Below are positions 1-12,716 of a stretch of 64,000 nt of DNA, in pieces. Location: NCBI GenBank assembly GCA_028023455.1, contig JAQFVV010012506.1:2660714-2724713 (forward strand). Reading direction: 5' to 3'. This DNA is from Epiperipatus broadwayi (taxonomy: Eukaryota > Onychophora > Udeonychophora > Euonychophora > Peripatidae). The notes beneath the pieces are model-generated. The model saw only the letters and a list, made by a program, of their open reading frames with translations, was not told the DNA's origin and searched no databases. Positions within the stretch are counted from its first letter, which is position 1. The number at the start of each line of letters is the position of its first letter. The position numbers were made by a program, and so were the translations under genes.

Positions 1-718
1 ATCTCTTATCTTTTCAAAAGCCTCTATCTTGTGTTTTGGTTTGAGAGTATCATCAATACTCAACAAGACTACAGTGTAGTGCCTAGAATGTAAAACCCTT
101 CTGTTTAAATTTTATACAATCTCTGCACTAGTAAATAAAATTGAATATTACTTTTATACTTTTGTATATAATATAAGCTTATTTTATTAATAACAATTTA
201 AAAGTTTAAAATACTATGTATGCTTATTTTTATATTGTTAGAAAAAAAATTGTGACAATAATTAAGACAATAAATCATCTCATTTATTTTGTATTTAAAA
301 TACAGATCATTTTTTTCTTGGCAATTCAATGTAAATATTAATTACAGAATTTTTTGGTTTATTTCAAAATTTTGAATGTTGGCTAAGATGTTTTATTTAG
401 TGTATATATATATAGACAATGGCTGGATGTGCTATTGACCAATGAAGTCAGATTCATAGCACTCATGAATTGCAGGATGCATTGTGTAATTTATATGGAG
501 TGCTAATTTATGTAAACTAATAAATTATATATTCCTTTTTAATGCTATTTTTTTATTAGATATTGACTATAAATTAAATGTAGTTATTTTATTAAAATAG
601 AAAAATAGGCAGCTCACTATAATTAGGTTTATTAATTTATAAATATTTGTTGTATATTTTATTCTTTAAAATGTATATGCAAATCAGTTTATTTATTGTA
701 AAAATCATCTTTGAAATT
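1..718. other. AT-rich non-coding DNA
   Basis: I see no coding potential, RNA gene or recognisable repeat here apart from short A/T runs. Confidence 0.5.
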
Positions 719-728
719 TTATATAGCA

Positions 729-825
729 GTCAAGCATTGGTGGTCGAGTGGTCAGCACAACAGCCTTATAAGCAGTTGTCCCAGGTTTGCTTTCTGGCCA
801 ATGCTTTGACACATGAAAAAAAATA
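729..825 (+). mobile_element. tRNA-derived SINE, Gly/Glu-like head
   Basis: A tRNA-like segment starts GCATTGGTGGTCGAGTGG and closes with CCAATGC, giving a perfect 7-bp acceptor stem. It contains an A-box-like TGGTCGAGTGG and a B-box-like GGTTTGCTTTC. A short tail (TTTGACACATG) and an A-run follow. TTATATAGCA occurs on both sides (719-728 and 826-835), a 10-bp target-site duplication expected of LINE-mobilised SINEs. The decayed B box and anticodon arm argue against a working tRNA gene. The small reading frame over this stretch is a by-product. Confidence 0.8.
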
Positions 826-835
826 TTATATAGCA

Positions 836-2472
836 AAAGTTTTTAAATAACAGTGTTAGCTACATTTATATAAAAATGAGAGATTATAAGTGGTTAAGAA
901 TTACATTACATATATTATCTTTTTTTTTTGTAATAATTGTTATGCAAAATAAATAATTTATAAGTTTTTCTTCTTGCCATATATGTAAGAATGTGTGTAT
1001 ATTCTTTTTTTACCTTTAGAAAATTCTTTATCATTTTCTAAAATAATGTAACTGTCATATATTTCATTTATTGCTAAATCCATTATTTTTTCTATTCCAA
1101 ATATACAAATTTTGTGGCAAAATTAAAATATCCTACTCCTATTAATTCTTTGCCAGTTTTTTTTTTTTTTCTATATATCTTTCGAAATTTTCATCATATT
1201 TTACAATATCATAAACATCATGATAAATTAATCTGACTGCAACTTGATCAGATTTAGTTTAATTCATTTCCTCCAGTAATTTCAAACCATGTTTATTATC
1301 AATACTATAAGTAATTGTGATTTGTCTTTATCAGTTTTCAGATAATTAGAGAAGACTAGGGTTCATTCTAATTTTAATCTTATTGATAAGAGATTGAAGA
1401 ATAACAACCTAGAAGTCCCAGAGTGAAAATAGAGATTTTTGTCTCAGTATTTGGAAAACAATTTCTATGTTGCTAATTATTAAAAAATGTAATGAAGCTA
1501 TCATATATAATTTGTTTGTAAATCATGAAATAACATAATTAATAATTTATTTATCTTAGCCACATAAGGGACTTGTGGTAGAATTTGGAAATATCTCATC
1601 CTATCTGTTAAAATTTATTGTTATGAAGAGCATAATGATCAATCTTAATTAAAAAATGCAAATATTTTATTTCTAGAAACAAAGCTTATTTGAGCTTTCT
1701 AACAATAAGGTGGATGCTGAAATATGGCACTGAATTAAGAAACTTCTGAATTTGAGGATATACTACCTTCAATCATGTATTGTTATTTGATTTAGTTCAA
1801 AAATAAGGTTGCTGATTCTCTTAATATATTAATCTATAGCTTTAGATATATTACTAGAGGAATTATTAAATGAAACGGTGGGATAGAAATTTTTCTAAAA
1901 CAATTTTGCAATAATAGAATAATACATTAATCATTCTTCATATATCACAATTAGGAATGAATAAATTAGAAAAATGAGTCATTGAATTTGGTATGCATTT
2001 TTTTTTATTGATATAGAAACTGTTTCTTCTTGCAAATCAACCAAATACATAATGAATTGATTTTTTCTATTGAAAGAGTTAATATATTTTATCATTGGAG
2101 AATAATACGTTATTTTAGAAAGGATTAACATATTCTTAAATGAAATTTTCCTAAAAATGAAAATGTATGCCTTTGGAGTCTACTTTTTGAGTGATGTTGT
2201 TTTTTGGATAATGTTAAATGAATGGGGATCCAGTAAATGTTACTGGAGAAGCTGTAAAAATAGAAGAAATTGTTCTTTCAAATCTGAAGCTTTTCACTTT
2301 TTTTAGTAGTTACACACACTTTATATTATCACTATTATTTTTTTATATCCACGATACTTTTTTCTTCTCTTTCTTGAAATAACTTTTTTCTAATATGAAG
2401 ATGACCTCACTAATGAGGAACAGTGAAAACGGCTTTAATTATTAAGTCTTTTATCTGATTGAAGATGTGAAC
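836..2472. other. AT-rich non-coding DNA
   Basis: No supported gene, RNA or repeat is visible, only homopolymeric A/T runs. Confidence 0.5.
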
Positions 2473-2570
2473 TTTTTCCATATGTCATAGCATTAGCCGG
2501 GAGGCGAACCCACAACCGTCTGCAACCAACTACTTGCTTGCATGGCAGCTGCTCTCTGCCTAATAATACA
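2473..2570 (-). mobile_element. tRNA-derived SINE, long-variable-arm head
   Basis: On the minus strand this matches the SINE at 57436-57545. Both share the segment GCAAGCAAGTAGTTGGTTGC, a B box TGGGTTCGCCTCCC (here) and the tail TATGACATATGG ending in A's. The A-box side is more decayed than in the other copy. The long variable-arm-like insert before the B box points to a Ser/Leu-type tRNA origin, which is inference. No clear target duplication was found. Confidence 0.7.
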
Positions 2571-3576
2571 CGTTAAACCAGTTACTGAATGAAAAGTTCT
2601 CAGACTTTAATAATCTGAAAAAAAAAAAATCCAAATTTTATTCTGACCTAAATTTAAAACTTAAGTCATTGTCAGGATAAGAGATTAAGAAAATAAACAT
2701 AAAGTTCTTGATTGATATATAGTACTTTAGATAATAAGATTTTTAGAAAGTTGGATATGTTCAGATAAAGGAAGTAACTGGACTCAAATCTTAATTAAAG
2801 CCACAGTGTTAAAGTTAAATGTAGCAAATATACACATTTATGTTGCAAAAAATATAAAATTCCAAAAATGCTGTAGAAAATAATGTTTAAAAAAGCAAAA
2901 TAAATAAAATTTAAATTTAGTTTTCATCTTAAACGGTAATGTCTTTTTAGAATACCAAAAGAAAAGAATAAAAAACATCTGGTTAAAATGTCATATTGAA
3001 TTATCTTTTTTCTTTTGTTTAGCTTTTAGTTATATGTATTAATTTAATCTAGAGTGTAATAATTCAATCTTTCTTTTCTATTGGCCAAACTGAGTTTATT
3101 TTTGGTTATAAATAATATCATTATTGCTACTGATAGGTCATAATGAATTTAAAATATTTGATTACTAGCTGCTGTGTGTTTCAAAATCAGTTTTAATCCC
3201 TAATTGTTGTCTTGGGATAGCATGCAAAAAGTTGCAGATGGAAACTTGTCTACAAAAATCAGCTTTCAGATTAATATATTTGAAAAAGAATTCCTAAGTA
3301 GAATTGATAAAAGGCTAGATACTTTTTAACTTTTAATCATTGGGAAAAAGACTGAATCTCTGAGAATGGGGAAAAAAGAAATAATAGGTTGACCTCACTG
3401 TCTTCAGGTTATTTTAGTAGAGTTTGATGTGAATTACAGAATTCATACAAATTGATTGATTTCCATTTAAAATGCTCTCTAAATATAAATATTTTAAATG
3501 TACTGTATTAAAAAAACTTAATTAATTTTTTTAGATTTGCATATTTTAATTATTATATTCTTATTTTTGGTTTCAG
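2571..3576. other. AT-rich non-coding DNA
   Basis: Nothing recognisable is present up to the polypyrimidine tract and acceptor of the possible exon at 3577. Confidence 0.45.
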
Positions 3577-3605
3577 ATCAAGAAGTAAAGAAGATGAACA
3601 ACGAT
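3577..3605 (+). CDS. possible 29-bp upstream exon of the Trm9-family gene
   Basis: TTATTTTTGGTTTCAG gives a good acceptor just before 3577, and GTAAGT gives a perfect donor at 3606. Read so that it joins the exon at 13756 in phase 0, the 29 bases are open (..QEVKKMNND) and contain an ATG at 3594. Joined, they would extend the methyltransferase N-terminus by a few charged residues, or they could be mostly 5' UTR. A strong-looking splice pair around 29 bases can arise by chance in AT-rich DNA, so only RNA evidence would settle it. Confidence 0.3.
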
Positions 3606-6600
3606 GTAAGTATTTTTAACACACACACACTTATATATAATAAATTTATATTATAAATGGTATTGATTCACAGAGTTGCTGAATTCTTTTATAGAAATAT
3701 TGTTTTATCTATTATACCCTTCATTACTGACAAAGGTTACTTTCATAATAGCTGAAATCATGCTTTAAGATGCAAACTTTATATTGCATATTTATAACTT
3801 AAATTCATTACATAAAGTATATCATTAAAGTAATAAGATTATCTTATAAAGTGCAGTAGTATAGAATACTAGAGAATCTTAAATAATTGGTTAATTTTAA
3901 GATTCTGTGCCAAGAGTTTTTAAATTTTTAATTCATTTTTTTTGGCTGTATGCTAATTTAATTATTAATAATAATCTCACACAATCAGGTTCTTTGAAAG
4001 AATTACTGGAGAAAACTTATTGTGAAGAAGAGATCATTAATTTCAAAAAGTAAATAATCCAATTTTTGGATATTAAATTTATTTGTAATTAATGTTTTAT
4101 ACTTTTAATATAAAATTGTTAATTGAAAGCTGTAATAGCCACAAACTAATTTAAGTATGTAAGCTTAATAAAGATAGATGTGTTTTTTATTATATAGTAA
4201 TATGCTATTTAATCAAAATTTAATAAATTATTTTTTATGATTTCATTTTTTTTTTTACATTTGAAACAAAACGGTTTTAACAATATAATTGATGTTGCAA
4301 ATTTAAATGTAACTAAGGGAGAATTTAGTTGATAACATGTAAACATAATAATTGATCATTTTTGATACATATATGTTAATAAAATAAGTATAAATAGTTG
4401 CAAACAAATTTTGATCACCCAGATAAGTGAGTAATTTATTAATATACTGTACATTTTTGCATTAATTTTAAATAAATTAACATTTTTTATTGATATGATA
4501 TGCCAATTATTATAGTGATGTTGTGAGATATAATTTTTCTATTTAATCAAATAAATATAAATAAACAGTAAAAAACTATTTTAAATATATGTCAATAGTA
4601 AAACAAATTATAACTTTAGTTGAAATACTAATGATTCTGTATGATTAATTTTTGCAGCTGCCTATATTGGTAAAATGTAATTTGATGAATACTAAGGAAC
4701 ATTTGTTAACTTTAAAAAAAAAAAAAAAAAAGTTACAAATAAGCAAGAAGAGAAAAAAAAAAATTAGTTGTACAGTGTAATTAAACAAATAAACAGAAAG
4801 ACAAAATATAAAATGAGTTGTAGAAGATAATTTAAAAAATAATAATAATAAAAGGTTATGGGTAATATTGAAATCTTATGGCATTGGGAGGTGAAGTTTT
4901 AATTTTTAGATTTATCACTACTTTCAGGTCAAAACAGACTTTTTTTGAGATTTATCACTATTTTTTAATGAGGGAGATTTTGCAAGTTGGTATACATTTT
5001 TGTTGGGGGTGCTTAGTACTGCCAAAGATCAAGTGTCCACTAGGAGTTTTATCTGTTTAAACAGGTGATAAATATAATAAATTGGTACATAAAGGTTTTT
5101 TGTGAGATTACATAAAGGAGAATAAATAAAACCAAAGGAAATGATCAATTTCTTTCTTGATGGATATAAAGTGAAATTAATAATTTTCTGTATATGTTTT
5201 AATCAAAATAATACTACATTGGAGGGGTGATATTTAAAGTGACAAATGGTATTTTGTTATCTACAAAGGAATCTAAAGGAAAATAGGTGATGGAAGTTAA
5301 GTGTTTTTTAAAGAAACAAATGAAGTTAAAATAATCACTTTGTGTGTGTGTTTCTTTAAAGTAATACTATAAGTGGTTAAAAAAATTTAGACAGTTTAAT
5401 GAGCAATAATTCTAAAAAATGACCCAATTTTACAAACTAACAAAATCTACCTTGATTTGAAAGTGACATTAAATTTGAAAAATAAAATACTACCCCTCAA
5501 CACCATAGGATTTCATCATTCTGCCATAATCTTTTATAAAAATCACTTTATACAAGGAAATTTATATTTGAGCAACTAATTCATGTTTTTGTTTTTTTTG
5601 TTTATTTAATTAAATTTCTAAATTTTTTAGCTGTCTATAAATTGTAATATCATTTGTGAAAAAAGTATGCATAAATATTTTATTTTTTATTTAATTTTTG
5701 TTTACATAATGCACATCATTTTTTAAATTTTCATTTATAAAGCAACAAAAAGCATACTCCCACTTTTTATCCCATTTATCTCTTGGTATTTTCAGTAGAG
5801 ATTTAATGGCTTCTCCAACTGTCGACAAATGTCCCTCAGCACCTATTAAATGAATACCAATTTGAAGAGCATAGATTAATCAGTCATCTACTTAAAAACA
5901 ATAAATTCCCAAATAAATAATTTGGCATTATATGATCTGAATGAAAATGATGATATGGAAATAATTATTTCTTGAACTGAAAGTAATGTTAAAATCATAT
6001 TTTTATCAGTCTGTATAAATAAAGATAGTTTATATTTAGCTAATTAAAATTGCAGCTATTCTGCAAAGAATGAATAAATTGATGAGGGAGTTAGGTTTAA
6101 AAATCAAAAGATTCTTGAATTAAGTTTTAATCTGGAAAATTGGGATAAATATATTACTTTAGTCAAATGAAATGGAATATTTATATTCAGTGAATAGTTA
6201 ATGATTTAGTGCTACTATTTTTTTTCCTGGATATATGATGATTATTATTATAATTATAATAGCAATGTATCTGAATTTATTTCAATATGCTATCATAAAG
6301 TTAATTTCATTATTAATAAAATTAGCCCTCATTGGAGATGTTAATTCAAACTACATTTCACAATTTAAAAACAAATTCCAGTCAGCACATTATTACTTTA
6401 TTGCTTATAAGTCTTTTGGAATTTTCAGCATATTTAAGGGAGGGAGAGAATACGAAAGTATTAAATATATTAAAATGAACACACCTTTAATCTCTATTCA
6501 CTCAGTGTTTTCAAAGTTCAAGATTATTTTTAATTCCTTTGCTCTAAGTATATTTTAATGATGAGTAGTGAGCATATAACATTCATATTTGGTAAACTGC

Positions 6601-7657
6601 ATTTGTTTTCTTAAGAAAAAAACAAAGAAGATGAATCAACATATTCCAAAATAATTAATTTCTTTAACCATTGAAGATTTGGATTCCAAATACTAAGATA
6701 ATCTCCAAAAATTACAGAATTTTATTTTGCTCAAAAAGAATTTTTTTTTTCTGCAGCACTTTTAAAATAAAAAATAATACGTGTCATACATTTACTACAG
6801 GGGACCACATGCTTTTAAAATAAATGAAACTTTTAGCTTATGTTACTTCAAATATAGATTTAGTTAAATAAAAATGATTTTTATCTTGATTAAGTGAAGT
6901 ATAAGTAGCAATTTGTTTCATCATAGGTTATCTCATATTATAATGGCAAATATGTTAATGAGACAATTAGATTATAAATGAATTTTATTTAAATAATACA
7001 TTTATTTGTCTAGACAACTGTAACCATGCTAAGTCAGCTGTGTAATTTTTTTTTTTTTTTTTAGAAATTATTAATATTTAGTAAAGCATGCACAGAAAAG
7101 AAAAAATTAAATCTCTACTTACTTCATATAAGTGGATTTAAAAAAAAATTTGTTGATGACATATAACATATTTACAGTGTATTTTCTGAGAAGTAATCTA
7201 CTTTGTGTTTATTATTTCCATGGCAAACTGTTTGAATATTTCCAAAATGCACATTAATCTCAGCAGGTTTTTTTTTCTATGTAGTATTAAACATCCATTG
7301 AAGATAACTAATTCAGTGGTTGATATATTTAGAAATATTTCTTATTAATAATGATTTCAAAAATAACTATTTATAAAGTTTATTAACAATTGACTGCCAG
7401 TAAATGATGATGACTTTTGGCAAATTACAGAATTCATGATAAATCAAGCTTAGTTCAGGGATATTTTGTTTTTATATTTTTTCAATAGGAGTTGCATATC
7501 AGTCATATCTATTTAATGCTAAAATTAAAAAATACATGCACAATAGTTTGGGACAAAGTGTTATTAAAGAAATTTTCCATGTGTGCAGTTAACAAATTCA
7601 TTTTTTAAAAGTATATTCACAAACACAATTGTGTGAAAATTAACCAAAATTACTAAA
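3606..7657. other. AT-rich non-coding DNA, probably intron
   Basis: Scattered short frames have no recognisable domains. Microsatellites are short, such as ACACACAC near 3621. I see no gene or defined repeat. Confidence 0.4.
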
Positions 7658-7665
7658 CAGTATCT

Positions 7666-8015
7666 CAGGGGTCACCAACCCTATGCCCGTGAGCACCATG
7701 GTGCCCACAGACTATTTTATGTGTGCCCACCACTATCCGAACACGATAAAAAATTATTTATCTGATACAAATAAATTTAATTTTTAAAATTTCTTATAAA
7801 TTATTGGATTATATTGTAATCAAATTGTAGGGCATAAAGATATAAACGTTATTTATAGGTTAAAATTTTATTTTTGAAATAAATATTTTTTTGTACATTA
7901 TGTGTATTATTAACAATATCCAACTATAAATTTACATTGAAAAAATAAATGGTGCCCACTACCTGGCCGGTAATATAGAATGTGCTCTCAAGTGCAAAAA
8001 GGTTGGGGACCCCTA
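7666..8015. mobile_element. non-autonomous hAT-type element (350 bp)
   Basis: The ends are imperfect terminal inverted repeats: CAGGGGTCACCAACC at the left, and TAGGGGTCCCCAACC read from the right end. The 8-bp flanks are CAGTATCT (7658-7665) and CAGTACCT (8016-8023), matching at 7 of 8 positions. An 8-bp duplication with CAGGGGT-like ends is characteristic of hAT elements. No transposase is encoded. The interior is AT-rich with GTGCCCAC-like motifs near both ends. Confidence 0.8.
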
Positions 8016-8023
8016 CAGTACCT

Positions 8024-8844
8024 TGTAAGTTTTTAATAATCCTTTTCATTAATATTTTGTTTTCCAATTATATATTGCACCCTGAATTTGTTTTTTCTCA
8101 AGTTATTTCTATGTACATCAAAGTATAAATATATATTACTACAATAAATCTTGTATCTTCAGAATTTCCTCTATGCTAACCTGACAGAATAGTTATGCAA
8201 TCACTTAATAAAGTCTTCAGAATTATTCCCTAATAAGAATCTTTACAAAAAATTCTCTTCAAGCATATCAGAAGGCTGAAGTGCAAAAAATATTTTTTTA
8301 TGTTCTGCCCTCATGAAAACATTAAATAGATCACAGAGAATGTATATTTAACAAGACAAAATAACATTTTTCTTCAGTTTATTTATCAAGACTCACCAAA
8401 GTTTGTTTGGTGTTGCAGCTTTAATTTGTATTTGATATCAGCAATATTCTATACAGACAAAATGATGGTCATGCATTTGATTGAATAGTAACATGGGTTT
8501 GTTTTAAAGAGCTTAAATCTTATATATTTAACTTTTGACATTTTTTATATATTTTAAGCATTCTGATATAAAATAGCTAAAAACTATGGTGATAACAAGA
8601 CCACTATTCTAATTCACATTAAAAACAATGTGGTCTTTAAGGTGAAAAAGTATTTTTGAGTATGTAAAATTTAATACCCTGAAATTGATTGACAAGTTGT
8701 AAACTGTTCTATAGCTATATGATAGCATAAACTAACTGACAAATGTGATTGACCATAGAATTTGACCCATCTGAATGATGATACCTGGAATATTTTCTAA
8801 TTATAAATTTATAAAAGAAAATAATTTTATAAGCAATTTTTGTA
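8024..8844. other. AT-rich non-coding DNA
   Basis: No gene or repeat is recognised between the hAT-type element and the RTE-like LINE. Confidence 0.4.
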
Positions 8845-8894
8845 TATATATAATGAGGCTGCAGAAAGGAGTTTGCTATTAACTGAAAGGAGAC

Positions 8895-9080
8895 CCTTTG
8901 ATTCCTCTTGGAGGCCTTAAAGGAACCGAGCAGGGCAAATTTCTTAATGTCCATTCCATACGTTCTTGTCATTGCAGCTGTCATTATTATGTGATTATTC
9001 ATATAGTATACAAAAATGTATGGGCTGCTCACCAACACGCATTAGCCAGCACATGGTGAGTTTATTGGCTTTTTACCTCC
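8895..9080 (+). repeat. probable RTE 5' UTR segment, shared with 28046-28245
   Basis: CCTCTTGGAGGCC... through CATTAGCCAGCACATGGTGAG is repeated with moderate divergence at 28046-28245. There it abuts the 5' end of another RTE copy but in the opposite relative orientation. The simplest reading is that this is the 5' UTR of the RTE element and that the second copy carries it inverted. Confidence 0.6.
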
Positions 9081-9269
9081 AAGTTTAAGATTATTTTTTC
9101 CAACATGCACAATCATAGTAGACAAAAATAAATCATGGCCCTTATTCCCAGGAAACTGTGAAGTCACCAACCAAGGCAGCGGTTGGTGGCCGAAGGCAGA
9201 GGGTGCTAAGAATCCCCTAATTGTGGACTCAGGCTGCCATTTGATGATGATTTTTTATTTAGGTACTTA

Positions 9270-10125
9270 CAACTGCAGATCACTTTCAAGTGAAGGAAGA
9301 TTGCAAGAGTTAGAAGAAGAACTGTTATATTAAATGGGACACTATTGGATTTGTGAAGTTAGAAGAAAAGGTGAAGAAACAATTGATTTAAAAAGTGGAC
9401 ATATACTCTACTATAAAGGCACAAATATTGGAAATACAAGTGAAGTAGGATTCATTATAAATAAAAAATGGAAGAACAACATTGTGGAGATTGATGGTGT
9501 ATCAGACAGAGTGACAAGATTAGTTTTACAACTTAATAGCAGATACCAAATGCAGATAATTCAGGTTTATGCCCCAACAAGTTCTCATAGTGATGAAGTT
9601 ATGGAAGATTTTTATATGGATGTACAAAAGGCTTTTGATCAGAGTAAACAACATTTTAAAATTGTTATGGGAGATTTTAATGCTAGAATTGGTAAACAAA
9701 TGAAAGATGAAAAGGCTGTAGGTAATTTTGGTTATGGTAATAGGAATGAGAGAGGACCTAGACTTGTGGAGTTTGCAGAAAAAGAAAAACTTTATATTAT
9801 GAATTCTTTTTTTGAGAAAAATGTTAAAAGGAAATGGGCATGGAAGCATCCAAATGAAGGTACAGCAGAATTGGATTATATTTTGACTAACAGAAAATAC
9901 ATATTTCAAGATTGTAATGTTCTTAATAAATTTAACACAGGAAGTGATCATCGATTAGTAAGATGTAAGATACATGTTAATGCAAAACTAAAGAGACAAA
10001 AATTATTAAGAAAAACAATATTTACAGTTGATATTTCTAATCTTCAGAAACATTCTAATGAATTTAAATTAGAACTTACAAATCAGTTTCAAGTATTAGT
10101 AGATTTTGAACATGATTCAATTTGA
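9270..10125 (+). pseudogene. RTE endonuclease domain, broken
   Basis: This encodes the endonuclease/exonuclease/phosphatase-type domain that nicks target DNA. The conserved start GTYNCRSLSSEGRLQELEEE is read from about 9273, and a TAA follows at about 9331. An IKWD-like motif then sits in the +1 frame before CEVRRKG returns to the first frame, which suggests two compensating indels. In the 263-residue open part from 9334, the metal-binding Glu is in CEVRRKG (E8), GDFN is at 113-116, DYIL near 181 and SDH at 204-206. The catalytic residues remain although the frame is damaged. Database proteins of this class are often mislabelled craniofacial development protein 2-like. Confidence 0.8.
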
Positions 10126-11584
10126 ATGACATTAATAGGAAAATAAGCGATACACTTTTAAAAACTGCAACAAAAATAACCGGTAGAAAAAAGCAGCAAT
10201 TGACCAATAAAATTTCTATTGAGACTAGGGAATTTATGAAGAAAAGAAGGAATATGATGATATACAACAATGATGCATTAAAAAAGATTGAATATCTCGA
10301 ATTTTGTAAAATGATGCAGAAAAGAGTTGAAAATGATATAAGAAAGTATAATTGTGAACTAGTAAGGAAAGATGTAGAAGAGAATAAAAGTCTAAAGAGT
10401 GTAAAACAACATTTTGGTATTGGTAGGAAATTTATATCTGCAATAAGAAAAAAAGATGGCATTATTACTAAAAAGAGAGATGACATCATGAAATGTGTAG
10501 AAGACTTCTATGAAGAATTATATAGTAATAAAGAACAAGTGTCTCCTATACCTATTATATCTTCCGAATTGCCCAGAATTTTGAATGAGGAAGTGAGACA
10601 TGCAGTTAAATTTATGAAGAAAGGTAAGGCTCCAGGTAATGATGGAATTATAATTGATATATTAAAAGAAGCAGGTGAAGAAATAGAAATTTTTTTAGCA
10701 AAGTTATATACCAAATGTCTAAATGATAAAGATGTACCAGATGATTGGAAGAATACAGTATTAATATTTTAAAAAGGTGATAAAGAAGATATTAGAATTA
10801 CAGATTTATCAGTCTTTTATCAGTTTTATGCAAAATTTTTACTAAGATAATTACAACTCGTGTGCAGAAAACACTGGATTTCCACCAACCAAGAGAACAA
10901 GCTGGATTTAAAAGTGGTTTTAGTACAGTAGATCATATCCAGGTATTGAGAGAAATTGTATAAAGGACAAATGAATATAAGTTTTTATTATGCTTAGGAT
11001 TTGTAGACTATGAAAAGGCATTTGATTCTATCAACATTTCTTCAGTGATTAAAGCATTGGATTATCAAGGTGCAGATCCAGGATATTGTCATATTTTAAA
11101 TATTTATAAAAATGCAACAGTAACAATTAGATTATATAATGATAGTAGGAAAATCAACATTGAAAAGGGTATAAGACAGGGTGACTTCATATCTCCAAAA
11201 CTTTTTACAGCAGTGCTGCAAGAAGTATTTTGTGGATTAAAATGGGAAGCTAAAGGAGTGAAAGTAAATGGGCATTCTTTAAGTCATTTAGATTTTGCAG
11301 ATGATATAGTTGTTTTTGCAAATAATGCTTTAGAGCTACAGAAAATGTTGCAGGAGTTATCAGATGAAAGTAGGAAAGTAGGACTAAAGATAAATGTTAA
11401 AAAGACTAAAGTAATGTTTAATAGATTTTCTCAAAATATGAAAATAAAGACTGATTATGATGAGTTAGAAGAAGTTAACAGTTACAAATACCTTGGTCAG
11501 ATTATTAATACAGATGGAAATATAATGGATGAAATTAATCATAGATTAAACTTTGTTGGAGTGCTTTTGGTAGAAATAACTTGA
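10122..11584 (+). pseudogene. RTE reverse transcriptase, frameshifted
   Basis: The linker and fingers (10122-10772) contain KKGKAPGNDGI, and the frame then breaks. Motif A, FVDYEKAFDSI, is read at about 10999-11035. The palm continues from 11045 with GIRQGDFISPKLF (motif B) and FADDIVVF (motif C, residues 84-91 of that frame). The three pieces lie in three frames: one break is at about 10120, others between 10772 and 11045, and another after 11560. The protein would prime DNA synthesis from the nicked target. Motif B has GDFISPK where GDPLSPK is usual, another sign of decay. Confidence 0.8.
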
Positions 11585-11633
11585 TACTAAAAGGAAATAT
11601 GCCTATGTGTTTGAAAAGGAAGGTTTTTAATAA

Positions 11634-12041
11634 ATGTGTTATGGATCTGAGACTTGGACACTTAATAGAAGAGCAATACAGAGATTTCAGACCACTCAAA
11701 GAAGTATGGAGAGATGCATGTTGGGAGTAACAAGAAGGAATCGAAAACGCAGTGTATGGGTAAGAGAACAAACAGGTGTTACTGACCTCATTGAAAAAAT
11801 TAAAAGACTGAAGTGGAGTTTGGCTGGACATATTGTTAGAAGAGATGATAATAGATGGACAATTGAAATTTTAAACTGGATTCCAAGAGATTGTAAAAGA
11901 CCCAGAAAGAGACCATATGTGAGATGGATGGATGAAATAAGAAATTGTGCAGGGGTGATGTGGAGAAGGGAAGCTAAAGATAGGAAAAGATGGATTGAAC
12001 TTGGAGAGACCTTCATCCTGCAGTGGATTGATAATGGTTGA
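11634..12041 (+). pseudogene. RTE C-terminal region
   Basis: The 135-residue frame contains YGSETWTLNRR, RSMERCMLGVTRR and WIPRDCKRPRKRP, a basic C-terminal segment typical of RTE-like proteins downstream of the polymerase palm. It is out of frame with the palm segment. The same segment is found on the minus strand in both truncated copies, which shows that it lies at the conserved 3' end of the element. Confidence 0.75.
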
Positions 12042-12542
12042 TGATGATGATATATGTAATGAAAGTTTTTTTCTTATTTTATATCATAAAGGTGAATATA
12101 CTTTCAGTGATGTCATTTTTATTTATAATCCAATCCAGTTATGTGTGCATTTTTTGACAGCCTATGAGATTGTTCTAACTCATTTACTTACTGATTTGTA
12201 TCAAAACTGCAAAATTACAACTTATATAAAATATTTTTTTAATAAAAATATTGAAGAAATTGCCCACTTATGAGCTGAAATTCACCAGATAAATGATAGC
12301 ATTTCAATAGACAATTTAAATTATCAAGATAATATATAAATTATTTGAATAAAGACAGAATCATATTTTAATAATAAATAACTTATTTATGTGACATATA
12401 ATTAAATAGTAAATAAAGAATTTTAGTGATATATGAGAGTAGATGTAACTATCCATTGTTTATTTACTTCTACATTTTACAGAATTATGGAATAAGCTTT
12501 GATTATTGTATAGGTTTAAAATTGTCATTGATATACAGTCAT

Positions 12543-12716
12543 TTTCTAGTAATTATATGTTAGACTATTTCCACCAACTAATATTAAATGTTGAATGTCT
12601 TTATACCTGTGTGCTATTACTAGCAGATGAATGTATTTGAAAAGTTTAAATAAAGTTTGAATTTTTCTAAAGACATTTAATATTTAATATTAAATGATGC
12701 AAATGTTCCATTATAC
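12543..12716. repeat. foldback MITE relic (GTTGAATGTC family)
   Basis: ATGTTAGACTATTTCCA...AATGTTGAATGTCTTTA is followed by an inverted counterpart, CTAAAGACATTTAATATTTAATATTAA. Related copies are at 18011-18361, 32375-32580 and 37150-37275. Ends and target duplication are unclear in this copy. Confidence 0.5.

Larger units (their letters stand above)
8857..12050 (+). mobile_element. near full-length RTE-like non-LTR retrotransposon (3.2 kb)
   Basis: An apurinic-endonuclease domain is followed by a reverse transcriptase on the + strand, and the element ends in a short GATGATGAT tail in place of poly(A), as RTE-clade elements do. TATATATAATGA (8845-8856) and TATATGTAATGA (12051-12062) may be a target duplication with one mismatch, but both are low-complexity. 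The length fits RTE elements (about 3.2 kb). The coding region is broken by several frameshifts, so this copy is inactive. 5'-truncated relatives are at 27478-28285 and 38567-39097. Confidence 0.75.

Noticed and set aside
6235-6558. 107-residue + strand frame
   Set aside because: Isoleucine- and lysine-rich composition expected of AT-rich DNA, with no domain or splice context.
9526-9951. 141-residue minus-strand frame
   Set aside because: It is antisense to the RTE endonuclease and has no domain. It is a shadow of the coding strand, like those at 10076-10489 and 11696-12016.
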